From positions 1 through 64,000 of the forward strand of contig JAFDED010000010.1 in the NCBI GenBank assembly GCA_019310535.1: 64,000 bases of DNA. The letters are read 5' to 3'. The notes under the pieces are model-generated. The model ran no database searches and had not been told where the DNA came from. It saw nothing but the letters and a program-made list of their open reading frames with translations. Numbering within the stretch: position 1 is the first letter of the stretch; each line of letters begins with the position of its first letter. This DNA comes from Deltaproteobacteria bacterium (GTDB taxonomy: Bacteria > Desulfobacterota > JAFDED01). Positions 32,838 through 40,748 of this stretch are shown here, in pieces. Both the position numbers and the translations under genes were made by a program.

Positions 32838-33819
32838 GCAGGTAAAACTGCTTATAGTAGGGAGTGGCCCTGCCGGTCTCTCAGCGGCCATCCAGGCTGC
32901 CCGTGACGGCCTTGATCACCTTGTCCTTGGACGTCAGCCTCACGGTGGATTGATTCACTCGGCTCGGTTCATTGAGAACCTTCCCGGATTTCCCCACGGC
33001 ATTTCCGGCTCACGTCTGGCCGCAATAATTCTTGCCCACGCTCTAAAATTAGGTGTTCGCCTGGAGGCCGCCGAGGTGAGACTCTGCCGCCGGGTGGGAG
33101 AAGATGGTTATGTGGCAGAACTGGAGGACGGGGGGCAGGTGCACTCAAGGGCATTGATCGCAGCCACTGGCACTGTACCGGAGGATTTCGACTGTCGGTG
33201 GAGCGATGGCGTTCATGACTCACAGCGATTGCACCGGGAGGCAAGAACGCTGCCGCGGGATTTGACGGGCAAGGTGGTAACAGTGGTGGGAGGCGGAGAG
33301 GCCGCTCTGGATACGGCCCTTAACGTGGCGGACCGGGGAGGGACACCCCGGTTGGTTATACGGAGCGAGGCGTTCCGGGCGCGCGGACGGCTGGTGGAAG
33401 CCGTACAGGCCTCATGTATAGAAGTGCTCTGGAAACGCACTGTGCGAGGACTTGGACCGGGCGATGGAATGGTGATTGTTTGTATTGAAGACGAACAGGG
33501 GGATTTCACCCGGCTGCACAGCCACCACGTGGTTATCTGCGTGGGACGCAAGCCTTGCACCGAAGTTCTGGAGGGGCTTCCAGTCGGCCCTGCGGATGAG
33601 GTGGCCACGCATTTGCCCGGTTTGTACCTGGCCGGAGATTTGATAAGGGGTCGGGATCGGTTCGTGGCCACCGCCCTGGGCGACGGGCAACGGGCGGCTC
33701 GGTTGGCGGGAAAGTTCTTGAATGAACGTGAGAGTGCACCCCCATTGAAATTACGGAGGAATATACATGGTCATTACAGACGTCAAGAGATCATTCACAG
33801 CGGACATGGAGGTCATTAG
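32830..33819 (+). CDS. Thioredoxin-reductase-like FAD/NAD(P) oxidoreductase lacking the CxxC
   Basis: A 329-aa soluble flavoprotein. AAGGAGG precedes the ATG. FAD motif GSGPAG is at 11-16, the NAD(P)-binding VVGGGEAAL at about 152-160, and the C-terminal FAD loop is LYLAGDLIRGRDRFVATALGDGQRAA. In thioredoxin reductase a redox CxxC lies just before the NAD(P) motif. Here that position reads GVHDSQRLH with no Cys pair, so it is not a thioredoxin reductase. It more likely passes electrons to another partner, as ferredoxin-NADP reductases do. The final 18 codons overlap the radical SAM gene. Supplying electrons to that protein is a plausible inference. Confidence 0.85.
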   Translation: MNEQVKLLIVGSGPAGLSAAIQAARDGLDHLVLGRQPHGGLIHSARFIENLPGFPHGISGSRLAAIILAHALKLGVRLEAAEVRLCRRVGEDGYVAELEDGGQVHSRALIAATGTVPEDFDCRWSDGVHDSQRLHREARTLPRDLTGKVVTVVGGGEAALDTALNVADRGGTPRLVIRSEAFRARGRLVEAVQASCIEVLWKRTVRGLGPGDGMVIVCIEDEQGDFTRLHSHHVVICVGRKPCTEVLEGLPVGPADEVATHLPGLYLAGDLIRGRDRFVATALGDGQRAARLAGKFLNERESAPPLKLRRNIHGHYRRQEIIHSGHGGH

Positions 33820-34714
33820 CCGCAGCGGTCGGCCCGACGTGGCCGAGGTATTCGTGGCAAGAATGCGGGGCAGAGATGAACTTTGCGTCGAGTTCGTGGA
33901 CGGGCTGGATATCCGCCACCCGCGCCACGACAAGTGGATCATCAACGTTTCCACTCAGTTCGGCTGTCCGGTGGGCTGCGTATTCTGCGACTCGGGATTC
34001 CGCTACCTTGGCGATCTGAGCGCTGAAGAGATTCTATGTCAGGTGCGCTATGTACGCGATCGTCATCCGGGGTTGGACCGGCGCTGTCGCAAGCTCAAGG
34101 TACATTTTGCCCGCATGGGCGAGCCAGCCCTCAACCACTCAGTCCTTGAAGCAATCCGAAGGCTTCCCGAGGAGCTTGACAGTCATGGGCTGTGGGCATG
34201 TGTGCCCACTGTAGCGCCCCGCGGCTGCGATGATTGGTTCAACCGATTGAAAGAAATAAAAGACGAGCGGTTTTCCGGTCGGTTCCAGCTTCAGTTTTCG
34301 GTCAATTCCACCGAGGAGGCGGAAAGGATGCGCTTGATGCCCATCTCTCTTCTTAGTCTGGAAGAACTGGCAGAACTGGGCAGTAAATTCTTCGAGCCCG
34401 GCGACCGGAAGGTGGTTCTCAACTTTGCCCTTGCCCGCGGCGTGTCCTTTGATCCCCGGGTGGTCATAACGTTGTTCGACCCGGAGCGGTTCTCCGTCAA
34501 GATAACCCCGGTCAACCCCACGGAGCAGGGTCGGCTGGGGCAAGTGGCCACCGTGCTGCGCTCCGAGGCGGCCTCTCTACTGGACAATCCCGTGGAGGCC
34601 CTCCATCGCGCCGGTTTAGATGTGATCCTGAGCTTGGGCGACCCCCGCGAAGACGAGGTGGGCAGCAACTGCGGCCAGGCCGTTCGACGGATGGCCTTCA
34701 ATGATGGAGCATAA
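33767..34714 (+). CDS. RlmN/Cfr-like radical SAM protein with an altered catalytic cysteine
   Basis: A 315-aa radical SAM protein with start ATG 33767 behind GGAGG, nested in the end of the flavoprotein gene. Cys67, Cys71 and Cys74 (GCPVGCVFC) bind the 4Fe-4S cluster. The preceding NVSTQFGC and following GDLSAEEILCQV, ARMGEPALN are the RlmN layout. The C-terminal SNCGQ at Cys302 matches the methyl-carrying cysteine motif (CGQ) of RlmN. The second catalytic Cys of RlmN, 7 residues before the first cluster Cys, is Asn60 here. The N-terminal accessory domain of true RlmN is also much shorter. It is therefore probably not an ordinary 23S rRNA/tRNA methylase. Substrate unknown. Confidence 0.85.
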   Translation: MVITDVKRSFTADMEVISRSGRPDVAEVFVARMRGRDELCVEFVDGLDIRHPRHDKWIINVSTQFGCPVGCVFCDSGFRYLGDLSAEEILCQVRYVRDRHPGLDRRCRKLKVHFARMGEPALNHSVLEAIRRLPEELDSHGLWACVPTVAPRGCDDWFNRLKEIKDERFSGRFQLQFSVNSTEEAERMRLMPISLLSLEELAELGSKFFEPGDRKVVLNFALARGVSFDPRVVITLFDPERFSVKITPVNPTEQGRLGQVATVLRSEAASLLDNPVEALHRAGLDVILSLGDPREDEVGSNCGQAVRRMAFNDGA

Positions 34715-35084
34715 CATGATTTTCCCTCATCATGAAAAGGCGGTCGTTATCAAGGGGAAAATCAAAAAAATTCCAAATAAGATTTTTTCTCGTACAAAGT
34801 TTTTCATAGTCTTTTTCTTTCTCAGTCAGCCGGCGAGTGGTATAAAATCTTTTTGCATTTAAACTCACGTTGTTTCAAGAGACTATCTGTGATAACCTCC
34901 ATCCTGAATATATAAAAAACAACAGAGATAAAACTGTCGGATAACCACAATAGACCGGCAGACTCGACTTTAAAGATGCTGCCTCGTTGATCCGGTTGGT
35001 ACGTCTATCACAAACCTTTGAATCCAGTTTTGCGCAAGAATTTCATGAACTTCCATGACATGACGATCACAGGGGGTAAGTATC
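34715..35084. other. Intergenic region after the radical SAM operon
   Basis: No gene. Directly after the stop, gattttccc (34718-34726) and gggaaaatc (34755-34763) form a 9-bp stem with a long loop. An A run follows, so the structure is not a standard rightward terminator. The rest is AT-rich and should contain the promoter of the SWIM-domain gene. Confidence 0.5.
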
Positions 35085-37115
35085 GTGTCTGCTCTTCAAA
35101 CCGGTTTTGTCGAGATTACCTGGGACGATTTGACGACATGGGCCGGGTCTAAAATTGTTTCGCGAGGACAGTCCTACAAAAGCAAGGTGCGGGAATTACA
35201 CACCACACCCGAAGGGGGACTTTTGGCCTGGGTTCATGGCACAGAGGTGTATGCAACCCACGTTTGGCTCGACCAGTCGGGCAGGTTATACTCGGCTTGC
35301 TCATGCCCTTATAATTGGGGGCCTTGCAAACACAGTGTGGCGCTCATCCTGGTTTATCTGGATGCGTTGAAAAAGAAAGAAACCATTTGTGAGGCCTCAC
35401 CGGATGACCAGCGGTTACTCCTGCTATTCGAAAACGGGCACGATGACAATTATGATGAATTGGAGACTTGGGATTATGACGATGATGGAGGTTCGGAAGA
35501 TCTGAAGGACGAAGATGAAAGGGAAGATGAGGAGGATCTCGCACACAGAGAAAGCAGGTCGGCCAAGACGAAGACAAATCAGCGAACCAATGCACTGCGC
35601 AATGTATTCGAATCCATGACCAAAAAAGACCTGGTCGAGTTTATTATGGATTTGACGGAACGATATCCCGGCATCGGTAACCAGGTTCTGGAGGAGGAGC
35701 AGCTAAAAAGCGGCCGGGTCAACAAAATCGTCCAGTCAATCCGGCATGAAATAAAAAATCTGTCCAGCGAGCCGGCTTGGAGCGATCACTGGTCTGACGA
35801 GGATAACATCCCTGATTATTCTCGTGTATGTCAGCGATTGGAATCGCTTCTGAAGTCGGGGCATGCCGACGAAGTTGTCCATCTGGGTGAAGATCTCTGG
35901 CGTTTGGGAAATGAGCAAGTCGGCATGTCCCACGATGAAGGTGAAACAGGCGAGGAGATTGCCAGATGCATGGAGATAGTCTTCAGGGCTGTTCCAGAGT
36001 CATCATTATCGCCCGTGGACCAGATGTTGTGGATGATCAATGCTATCATCGAAGACGATTACTCCATTCTAGAGGGCGTTGACGATTGTATTTCAGATCC
36101 CCGGTATAACAAAACAGATTGGAGCCAGGTGGCCGACGCCCTGTTGACCAGGCTGGATAAGTTTCCCAAACCTAAGAAACAGGATGCCTATTCAATCGAT
36201 TATAAGCGCGAGCAAATAATGCATTGGGCCATAAAAGCCCTGGAAAAAAGCGGACGAACGGCGGAGGTCATCCCGTTGCTGGAGAGTGAGGCGCCCATTA
36301 CGCATTGTTACAGCACCCTCATTGACCATCTGCTTTCCGCGCGTCGCAAAGAGGATGCTCAAAAGGTGGCTGTGGACGGCTTCAGGAAAACAATCAATCA
36401 ATTGCCCGGCCTGGCCTTGAACCTTGAAAAAAAATTATGCGAAATGGCTCAAAGTGACAAGAACTTTCCCCTCGTCGCCGCCTATCGCGCGCTGGAATTC
36501 TTTCATCGACCGTCACTGGAAACCTATCGCAGCCTTGAAAAAGCAGCCCATGCCATGGGAAAATGGCCGGGTGTCCGCGAGGCCGTCATCCATTTTCTTG
36601 AGACCGGCGTTCGCCCCGATATGCCACCGGCGACAGGTAAAAAGAAAAGCTCCTCCCCGCCGCCCAAAGCCTGGGCTCTGCCCGCAACCGAGATCTCGCC
36701 ATGCTGGGAAAAGCACCCTAATCAAGAATACCCCGATACCGACACCCTGATTGACATTGCCATTCACGAAAAACGAAACGACGAGGTCATCCACTGGTAT
36801 GAAATTTCCAAGAAAGGAAAATTCCGGGGATATTTTAACGACGATTCCGTAGCTGAAGCAGTTCAGGCTTCTCATCCCGACGTTTCATTAAAAATTTGGC
36901 AGCAACTGGCCGAAGGACAAATCAATCTGGTCAAACCCGCGGCCTATCGAGTCGCTGCCAATTACTTACGGAAGATGCAAAAGATTTACAAACGACTCGG
37001 ACGTGTTGATGAGTGGCAGGCTTACCTCACAGGAATCCGCACCCAACACAAAGCCAAACGGACGCTGATGCAAACCCTGGATTCTCTGGAAGGCAAACGG
37101 ATTATTGATTTATAG
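35085..37115 (+). CDS. SWIM zinc-finger protein with helical-repeat C-terminal region
   Basis: A 676-aa protein with GTG start (35085) after AGGGGG. The SWIM motif CxC-x6-CxH is complete: Cys72, Cys74, Cys81, His83 in ACSCPYNWGPCKH. SWIM fingers bind nucleic acid or proteins. An unusually acidic linker (about residues 118-165) with many Asp/Glu runs follows. The remaining 500 residues look like alpha-helical repeats (TPR/HEAT-like pairs). This architecture is common in bacteria but of unknown function. It starts a plus-strand series with the mini-ferritin and phosphatase genes, although spacing (177 bp to the next) suggests separate transcription. Confidence 0.8.
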   Translation: MSALQTGFVEITWDDLTTWAGSKIVSRGQSYKSKVRELHTTPEGGLLAWVHGTEVYATHVWLDQSGRLYSACSCPYNWGPCKHSVALILVYLDALKKKETICEASPDDQRLLLLFENGHDDNYDELETWDYDDDGGSEDLKDEDEREDEEDLAHRESRSAKTKTNQRTNALRNVFESMTKKDLVEFIMDLTERYPGIGNQVLEEEQLKSGRVNKIVQSIRHEIKNLSSEPAWSDHWSDEDNIPDYSRVCQRLESLLKSGHADEVVHLGEDLWRLGNEQVGMSHDEGETGEEIARCMEIVFRAVPESSLSPVDQMLWMINAIIEDDYSILEGVDDCISDPRYNKTDWSQVADALLTRLDKFPKPKKQDAYSIDYKREQIMHWAIKALEKSGRTAEVIPLLESEAPITHCYSTLIDHLLSARRKEDAQKVAVDGFRKTINQLPGLALNLEKKLCEMAQSDKNFPLVAAYRALEFFHRPSLETYRSLEKAAHAMGKWPGVREAVIHFLETGVRPDMPPATGKKKSSSPPPKAWALPATEISPCWEKHPNQEYPDTDTLIDIAIHEKRNDEVIHWYEISKKGKFRGYFNDDSVAEAVQASHPDVSLKIWQQLAEGQINLVKPAAYRVAANYLRKMQKIYKRLGRVDEWQAYLTGIRTQHKAKRTLMQTLDSLEGKRIIDL

Positions 37116-37304
37116 GTTTATATAGCCGATGAAGGGACATCTCAAATCGGGTCGAGTGAATGGTCCCGGCGGAGGGGGCATTGCAATAACGGAAAACATT
37201 TTTTCTCATTGACTTTCCTCACAATATGTGATGACTTTTAAAAAGAATCTTTATACATATATTTTTGTATTCCAGAGACAGAACGATACAGAATGGAGGG
37301 TCCA

Positions 37305-37490
37305 GTGGATTGGGAAAACTTCTTCAAGGAAGCTATGGAAGAGGAAAAGAAGGCAGAAGCCAAATATCGAGATGCTGCAGCCGAAACCGACGACCCCTCG
37401 CTCAAACAGGCCCTTGAGGATCTTGCCTACGAAGAGGGTCTGCATCAACAGATTCTGTTGAAAAAGCAAGAAGAAGCCAATCTGGATTAA
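37305..37490 (+). CDS. Two-helix half-ferritin/rubrerythrin-like protein
   Basis: About 61 aa. The GTG at 37305 has GGAGGG 4 nt upstream, while an in-frame ATG at 37293 has no Shine-Dalgarno and overlaps that GGAGGG. The sequence is one helix pair: FFKEAMEEEKKAEAKYRDAA, then PSLKQALEDLAYEEGLHQQIL. It carries a ligand Glu in helix 1 and the EExxH pattern (EEGLHQQ) in helix 2, as in one half of rubrerythrin. Ferritin-like sites need four helices, so the chain would have to dimerise, as in encapsulated ferritins. No encapsulin gene is near. A decayed rubrerythrin is the alternative. Confidence 0.7.
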   Translation: MDWENFFKEAMEEEKKAEAKYRDAAAETDDPSLKQALEDLAYEEGLHQQILLKKQEEANLD

Positions 37491-37596
37491 TATTGACAGG
37501 GCTGCACGACAGGGAAACTTCTTCGCTTCACCGGGGATACTTTATCATCGGTGTTGAAGATTTTATTTCACGATCACGATGAACCATCAGTAATTC

Positions 37597-38418
37597 ATGG
37601 ACTGGCTTCTGCACATGGAAAGGGCTTTCCGGCTGGTCAGGCGATTCCTTCTCACTGAAGGGTTCCAGCAGCGGCAGGTCCTTGGCCTCAATCCAAAGGG
37701 CGATCTCACCCTGGGCTTCGATAGCGGTGCGGAGCGGGTCGCTGTGGAATATTTCCGGCGCCATATCTCTGCACCCCTGCGCATCATGGGCGAGGAACAA
37801 GGGATCACGGACATTGGCCGCGGGGAGCCCGATTTCATGTGCATTATTGATCCGGTGGACGGCTCGTGGAACTGTTCCCGCGGAATTGAGGTGGGGTCAT
37901 TCTCCGCGGCACTGATCCCGGCTAACGAGGAACTCCACCCGGACAACGTGCGCTTTGCCTTCACAGGTAATCTGTTCACCGGTACAACATTCAGCGCCGA
38001 GAGCGGAAAAGGAGCAAAGCGCAACGGCGTGCCCGTCAACTCATCCAGGCAGGAGGAGCTGCCGGAGGCGGTTATCGGTTGTGAACTCACGCTCACTCGC
38101 GCTGATAAGTGGAAGATCCAGCGGGTGAGCGATCTTTTAGGGCTGGCGAGGCGGGTGGTCAGCCTGGGAAGTTCGGTAACCGAGTTGTCCCTGGTCGCCT
38201 CCGGTGCACTGGATGCCCACGTGGACGTTCGGGATGAGCTTTCCGCTGAAAATTTCCTTGCTGCAGGGCGAATCATCCTGGAGGCAGGCGGAATAATTAC
38301 GAGCCCGACCGGGGATTCCCTTCCCCAAATGCGAAAACTGAAAGAAAAGACCAGCGTGATCGCCTCCGGAAATCCCACCCTGCATGAAGCCATAGTAAGA
38401 AGCATACTGTTTGAGTAA
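37597..38418 (+). CDS. Inositol monophosphatase-family phosphatase
   Basis: A 273-aa Mg-dependent phosphatase of the IMPase/FBPase/CysQ superfamily. The metal sites are visible: GEE at residues 65-67 and DPVDGS at 85-90, with the third site in DVRDELSAENFLAAGRIILEAGG near residues 209-231, where most family members have WDxAxxxL. Substrate loop NRFAFTGNLFTGTTFSAE-like residues lie between. Substrates could be inositol phosphate, fructose bisphosphate, 3'-phosphoadenosine phosphate or NADP. The sequence does not decide. The start at 37597 has a weak ribosome-binding site, so ATG 37615 is possible. An overlapping 385-codon antisense frame is not a gene. Confidence 0.85.
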   Translation: MDWLLHMERAFRLVRRFLLTEGFQQRQVLGLNPKGDLTLGFDSGAERVAVEYFRRHISAPLRIMGEEQGITDIGRGEPDFMCIIDPVDGSWNCSRGIEVGSFSAALIPANEELHPDNVRFAFTGNLFTGTTFSAESGKGAKRNGVPVNSSRQEELPEAVIGCELTLTRADKWKIQRVSDLLGLARRVVSLGSSVTELSLVASGALDAHVDVRDELSAENFLAAGRIILEAGGIITSPTGDSLPQMRKLKEKTSVIASGNPTLHEAIVRSILFE

Positions 38419-38609
38419 ACATGCGATGATGTGTAAGTGAATAACCCATGGCAAAGTCTTTCATAGTCTTCTGGAGCAGTACACGATAAGAACTGCCGGT
38501 GCTGCCGTGGTTCTCTACCACGGGGCATATGAGAACGGCCGTACTTCCGGCGGCCGGCGTGCGGGACCCGAGGGCCGGGCCTTAATGAATCCCTTGTCAG
38601 GAGGAAAAG

Positions 38610-39968
38610 ATGAAACTGTATACCTTCAAAGTCGCCCTCAAGGAGGAACCCTCCATCTGGCGCACCATAGAAATGAAGGGCAACCAGACCCTGGACAAGC
38701 TCCACCAGGCCATTTTTAGCGCTTTCGATCGCTTCGATCCCCATCTTTATTCTTTCTTCCTTGGTAAAGATATCCGCGATACTTCACAGGAATACACCTT
38801 GCTTGATGAGGCAAAATGGTCAGAAGCTAAAAGCGCGGTCAGCGCCAGGGTGGACAAGCTCATGCTTCGGAAGGGGCAAAAATTTTCTTATCTGTTCGAC
38901 TTCGGGGACGAGTGGTGGCATACCATCAACGTCGTTTCCATAAAAGACGACACCCCCAAGGGAAGATTCCCCAGGATCATTGAGCGGCATGGCGAATCGC
39001 CGCCGCAGTATCCTGACTACGATGACGAGGAGGACGAAGAGGACTTCGATTCCCTATCAGAAGATGCCCAGATCAGCCGTGTAAAGCCTGAAGACCTTCC
39101 CGTGGACCTGTCCTGGTTGGAAATGGCGGAGCAAGTCATTGAGGAGGCGGAAGATTCCACCTCCTCAGGGTTGCAGTTGTTCCAATATCTCTGGCACAAG
39201 ATTTCCGGGGAAAAGGACCATCTCCTGCCGCTCAGCCGTGTGGCCTTTCTGATCTTCTTAATGGAGAACACCGATGACTCGGTAACAACTTCTTTCCGCC
39301 GGGTCATGGAAATGCCCGAGATAGGGACCGAGGTGAAGTTGGATTTATGCGATCTGATCGCCTATAAAAAACTCGAAAACATGTTCATGGTTTACAGCAA
39401 CACAGATGAAAGCAAATGGCATGAGATCGTCGAGGAGTTTATAGAAAAGTCTCGCATATATCTGACCGATTATTTTGTTGTCCACTATCTTGAAGACAAG
39501 AAGTTGAACAGCCCGACCATCGTGTACTTTCCAACACCATTTGAAGGCTTTTTCAATCCCCTGGCACGAGAAGCTGTGCGATGGGGCGGGGAGCTTTCCT
39601 CTCTCGTAAAGGAATCCGTGCTGCACTACTCCAAGGTTGACCACAAAGAGATTTTTCCCAGGCATTACCAGTATCTCACGCTTGGTGCACTGGATCTTTT
39701 TGATGCTCATCAAAAAATCTTTTCACAGGATGAGGCAAAGGATATCCTGGGAAGTGCCATGGGGCATTCTCATTCTCAAGTCAGGAAAAAGGGGTATGAG
39801 ATTGCGGCGGATGTGCTGGGCATTGAATCCATCAAACCAGGCCTGAAAGACAGCAACAAGATTGTCCGTGACTTTGTAAAAAAGTGCATTGACGCAGGCG
39901 GCAGGCCGACTCCTAAGGGTCGCAAAAAGAACTCAAAAAGCAAAAACCTCCAGGGGTCGCTATTCTGA
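38610..39968 (+). CDS. pRiA4b ORF-3-family protein with acidic linker and helical C-terminal region
   Basis: A 452-aa protein. CAGGAGGAAAAG precedes the ATG. Residues 1-150 are the plasmid pRiA4b ORF-3 domain: SIWRTIEMKGNQTLDKLHQAI, AFDRFDPHLYSFFL, and FSYLFDFGDEWWHTINVV. A very acidic linker follows (YDDEEDEEDF around residue 135), then a 300-residue helical region ending with many Lys and Ser. The domain occurs on plasmids and near mobile elements and has no assigned function. The acidic-linker-plus-helical layout mirrors the SWIM protein 1.5 kb upstream. The C-terminal part is not part of the minimal family and may be a separate module. Confidence 0.75.
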   Translation: MKLYTFKVALKEEPSIWRTIEMKGNQTLDKLHQAIFSAFDRFDPHLYSFFLGKDIRDTSQEYTLLDEAKWSEAKSAVSARVDKLMLRKGQKFSYLFDFGDEWWHTINVVSIKDDTPKGRFPRIIERHGESPPQYPDYDDEEDEEDFDSLSEDAQISRVKPEDLPVDLSWLEMAEQVIEEAEDSTSSGLQLFQYLWHKISGEKDHLLPLSRVAFLIFLMENTDDSVTTSFRRVMEMPEIGTEVKLDLCDLIAYKKLENMFMVYSNTDESKWHEIVEEFIEKSRIYLTDYFVVHYLEDKKLNSPTIVYFPTPFEGFFNPLAREAVRWGGELSSLVKESVLHYSKVDHKEIFPRHYQYLTLGALDLFDAHQKIFSQDEAKDILGSAMGHSHSQVRKKGYEIAADVLGIESIKPGLKDSNKIVRDFVKKCIDAGGRPTPKGRKKNSKSKNLQGSLF

Positions 39969-40061
39969 TGAGCTTCACACTGCACGGCTCATCATTTTGG
40001 TTTGGGATTATCATGTCCAAAAGAACGGCAATACAACCAATGCAGATAAATGGAGGCAGAG

Positions 40062-40709
40062 ATGTTTGATGTACCGAAACAATTTGAAGAACTTCAAGTA
40101 CAAGCATGCATGAAAGCTTTGAAGGCCAATGGAATGGAGGCCGTCTATTTTCCGAACAAAGAAGCGGCGGTTAACGAAGTCCTCCACCGAATCCCCGAAG
40201 GCGCCACCGTGGGAGCAGGGGGATCGGTTACTCTCAGGCAGTTGGAACTTCTGGATATTTTGAGACAGCGGGGCCATACCGTCTTCGATCACTGGAAAGA
40301 AGGGTACGGCGATCCGCGTTCTCCCAGCCGAAGAGCCCAGCTTACAGCCGACATCTTTTTGACCAGCACAAACGCTGTTACTCTGGATGGGAAGCTGCTC
40401 AATACCGACGGCACCGGTAACCGGGTAGCATCCATGTTCTTTGGCCCCCCCACGGTTATAGTGGTGGCCGGCGTGAACAAGATCGTAGCCGATCTGGACG
40501 AGGCTTTTCAGCGGATGAAGAATGTTGCTGCTCCCATGAACGGGATGCGTCTTTCGGACAAACGAAAATATGCCTGCAGCGCCACTGGCGAATGTATTGA
40601 GTGCGACGATCCGGGACGAATGTGCAAAATCACGGTGATCATCGAAAAGAAACCGCCGGCAGCAACCCAATTTATAGTCTTCCTGGTAGGAGAAGCGTTA
40701 GGATATTGA
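40062..40709 (+). CDS. LUD-domain (lactate-utilisation, DUF162) protein
   Basis: A 215-aa LUD protein. The ATG at 40062 follows GGAGGCAGAG, and the upstream in-frame ATG at 40050 is part of that ribosome-binding site. LUD features are PEGATVGAGGSVTLRQL (residues 45-61), TSTNAVTLDGKLLNTDGTGNRVA, and the C-terminal Cys cluster CSATGECIECDDPGRMC. LUD proteins include LutC and LutB of the lactate-oxidation complex, but solitary ones are common and of unknown role. The Cys cluster suggests metal or Fe-S binding. It is preceded by a 93-bp spacer and points toward the convergent metG gene. Confidence 0.85.
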   Translation: MFDVPKQFEELQVQACMKALKANGMEAVYFPNKEAAVNEVLHRIPEGATVGAGGSVTLRQLELLDILRQRGHTVFDHWKEGYGDPRSPSRRAQLTADIFLTSTNAVTLDGKLLNTDGTGNRVASMFFGPPTVIVVAGVNKIVADLDEAFQRMKNVAAPMNGMRLSDKRKYACSATGECIECDDPGRMCKITVIIEKKPPAATQFIVFLVGEALGY

Positions 40710-40748
40710 TGAGTATTGCAATAAAGGAAGTCATAGCGGGGCCTGACA

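Noticed and set aside
34718-34763. Rightward terminator after the radical SAM gene
   Set aside because: The 9-bp stem is followed by an A run and has a 28-nt loop, so it is not a normal intrinsic terminator.
37209-37237. Promoter TTGACT before the mini-ferritin
   Set aside because: No acceptable -10 element at 16-18 bp. The spacing-17 hexamer is tgactt.
37305-37490. Encapsulin-ferritin cargo system
   Set aside because: There is no encapsulin shell gene and no cargo-loading peptide-like tail that I can recognise.
37587-38744. 385-codon minus-strand open frame
   Set aside because: It is longer than the phosphatase gene on the other strand, but only the plus-strand product has IMPase metal motifs, so this frame is a shadow.
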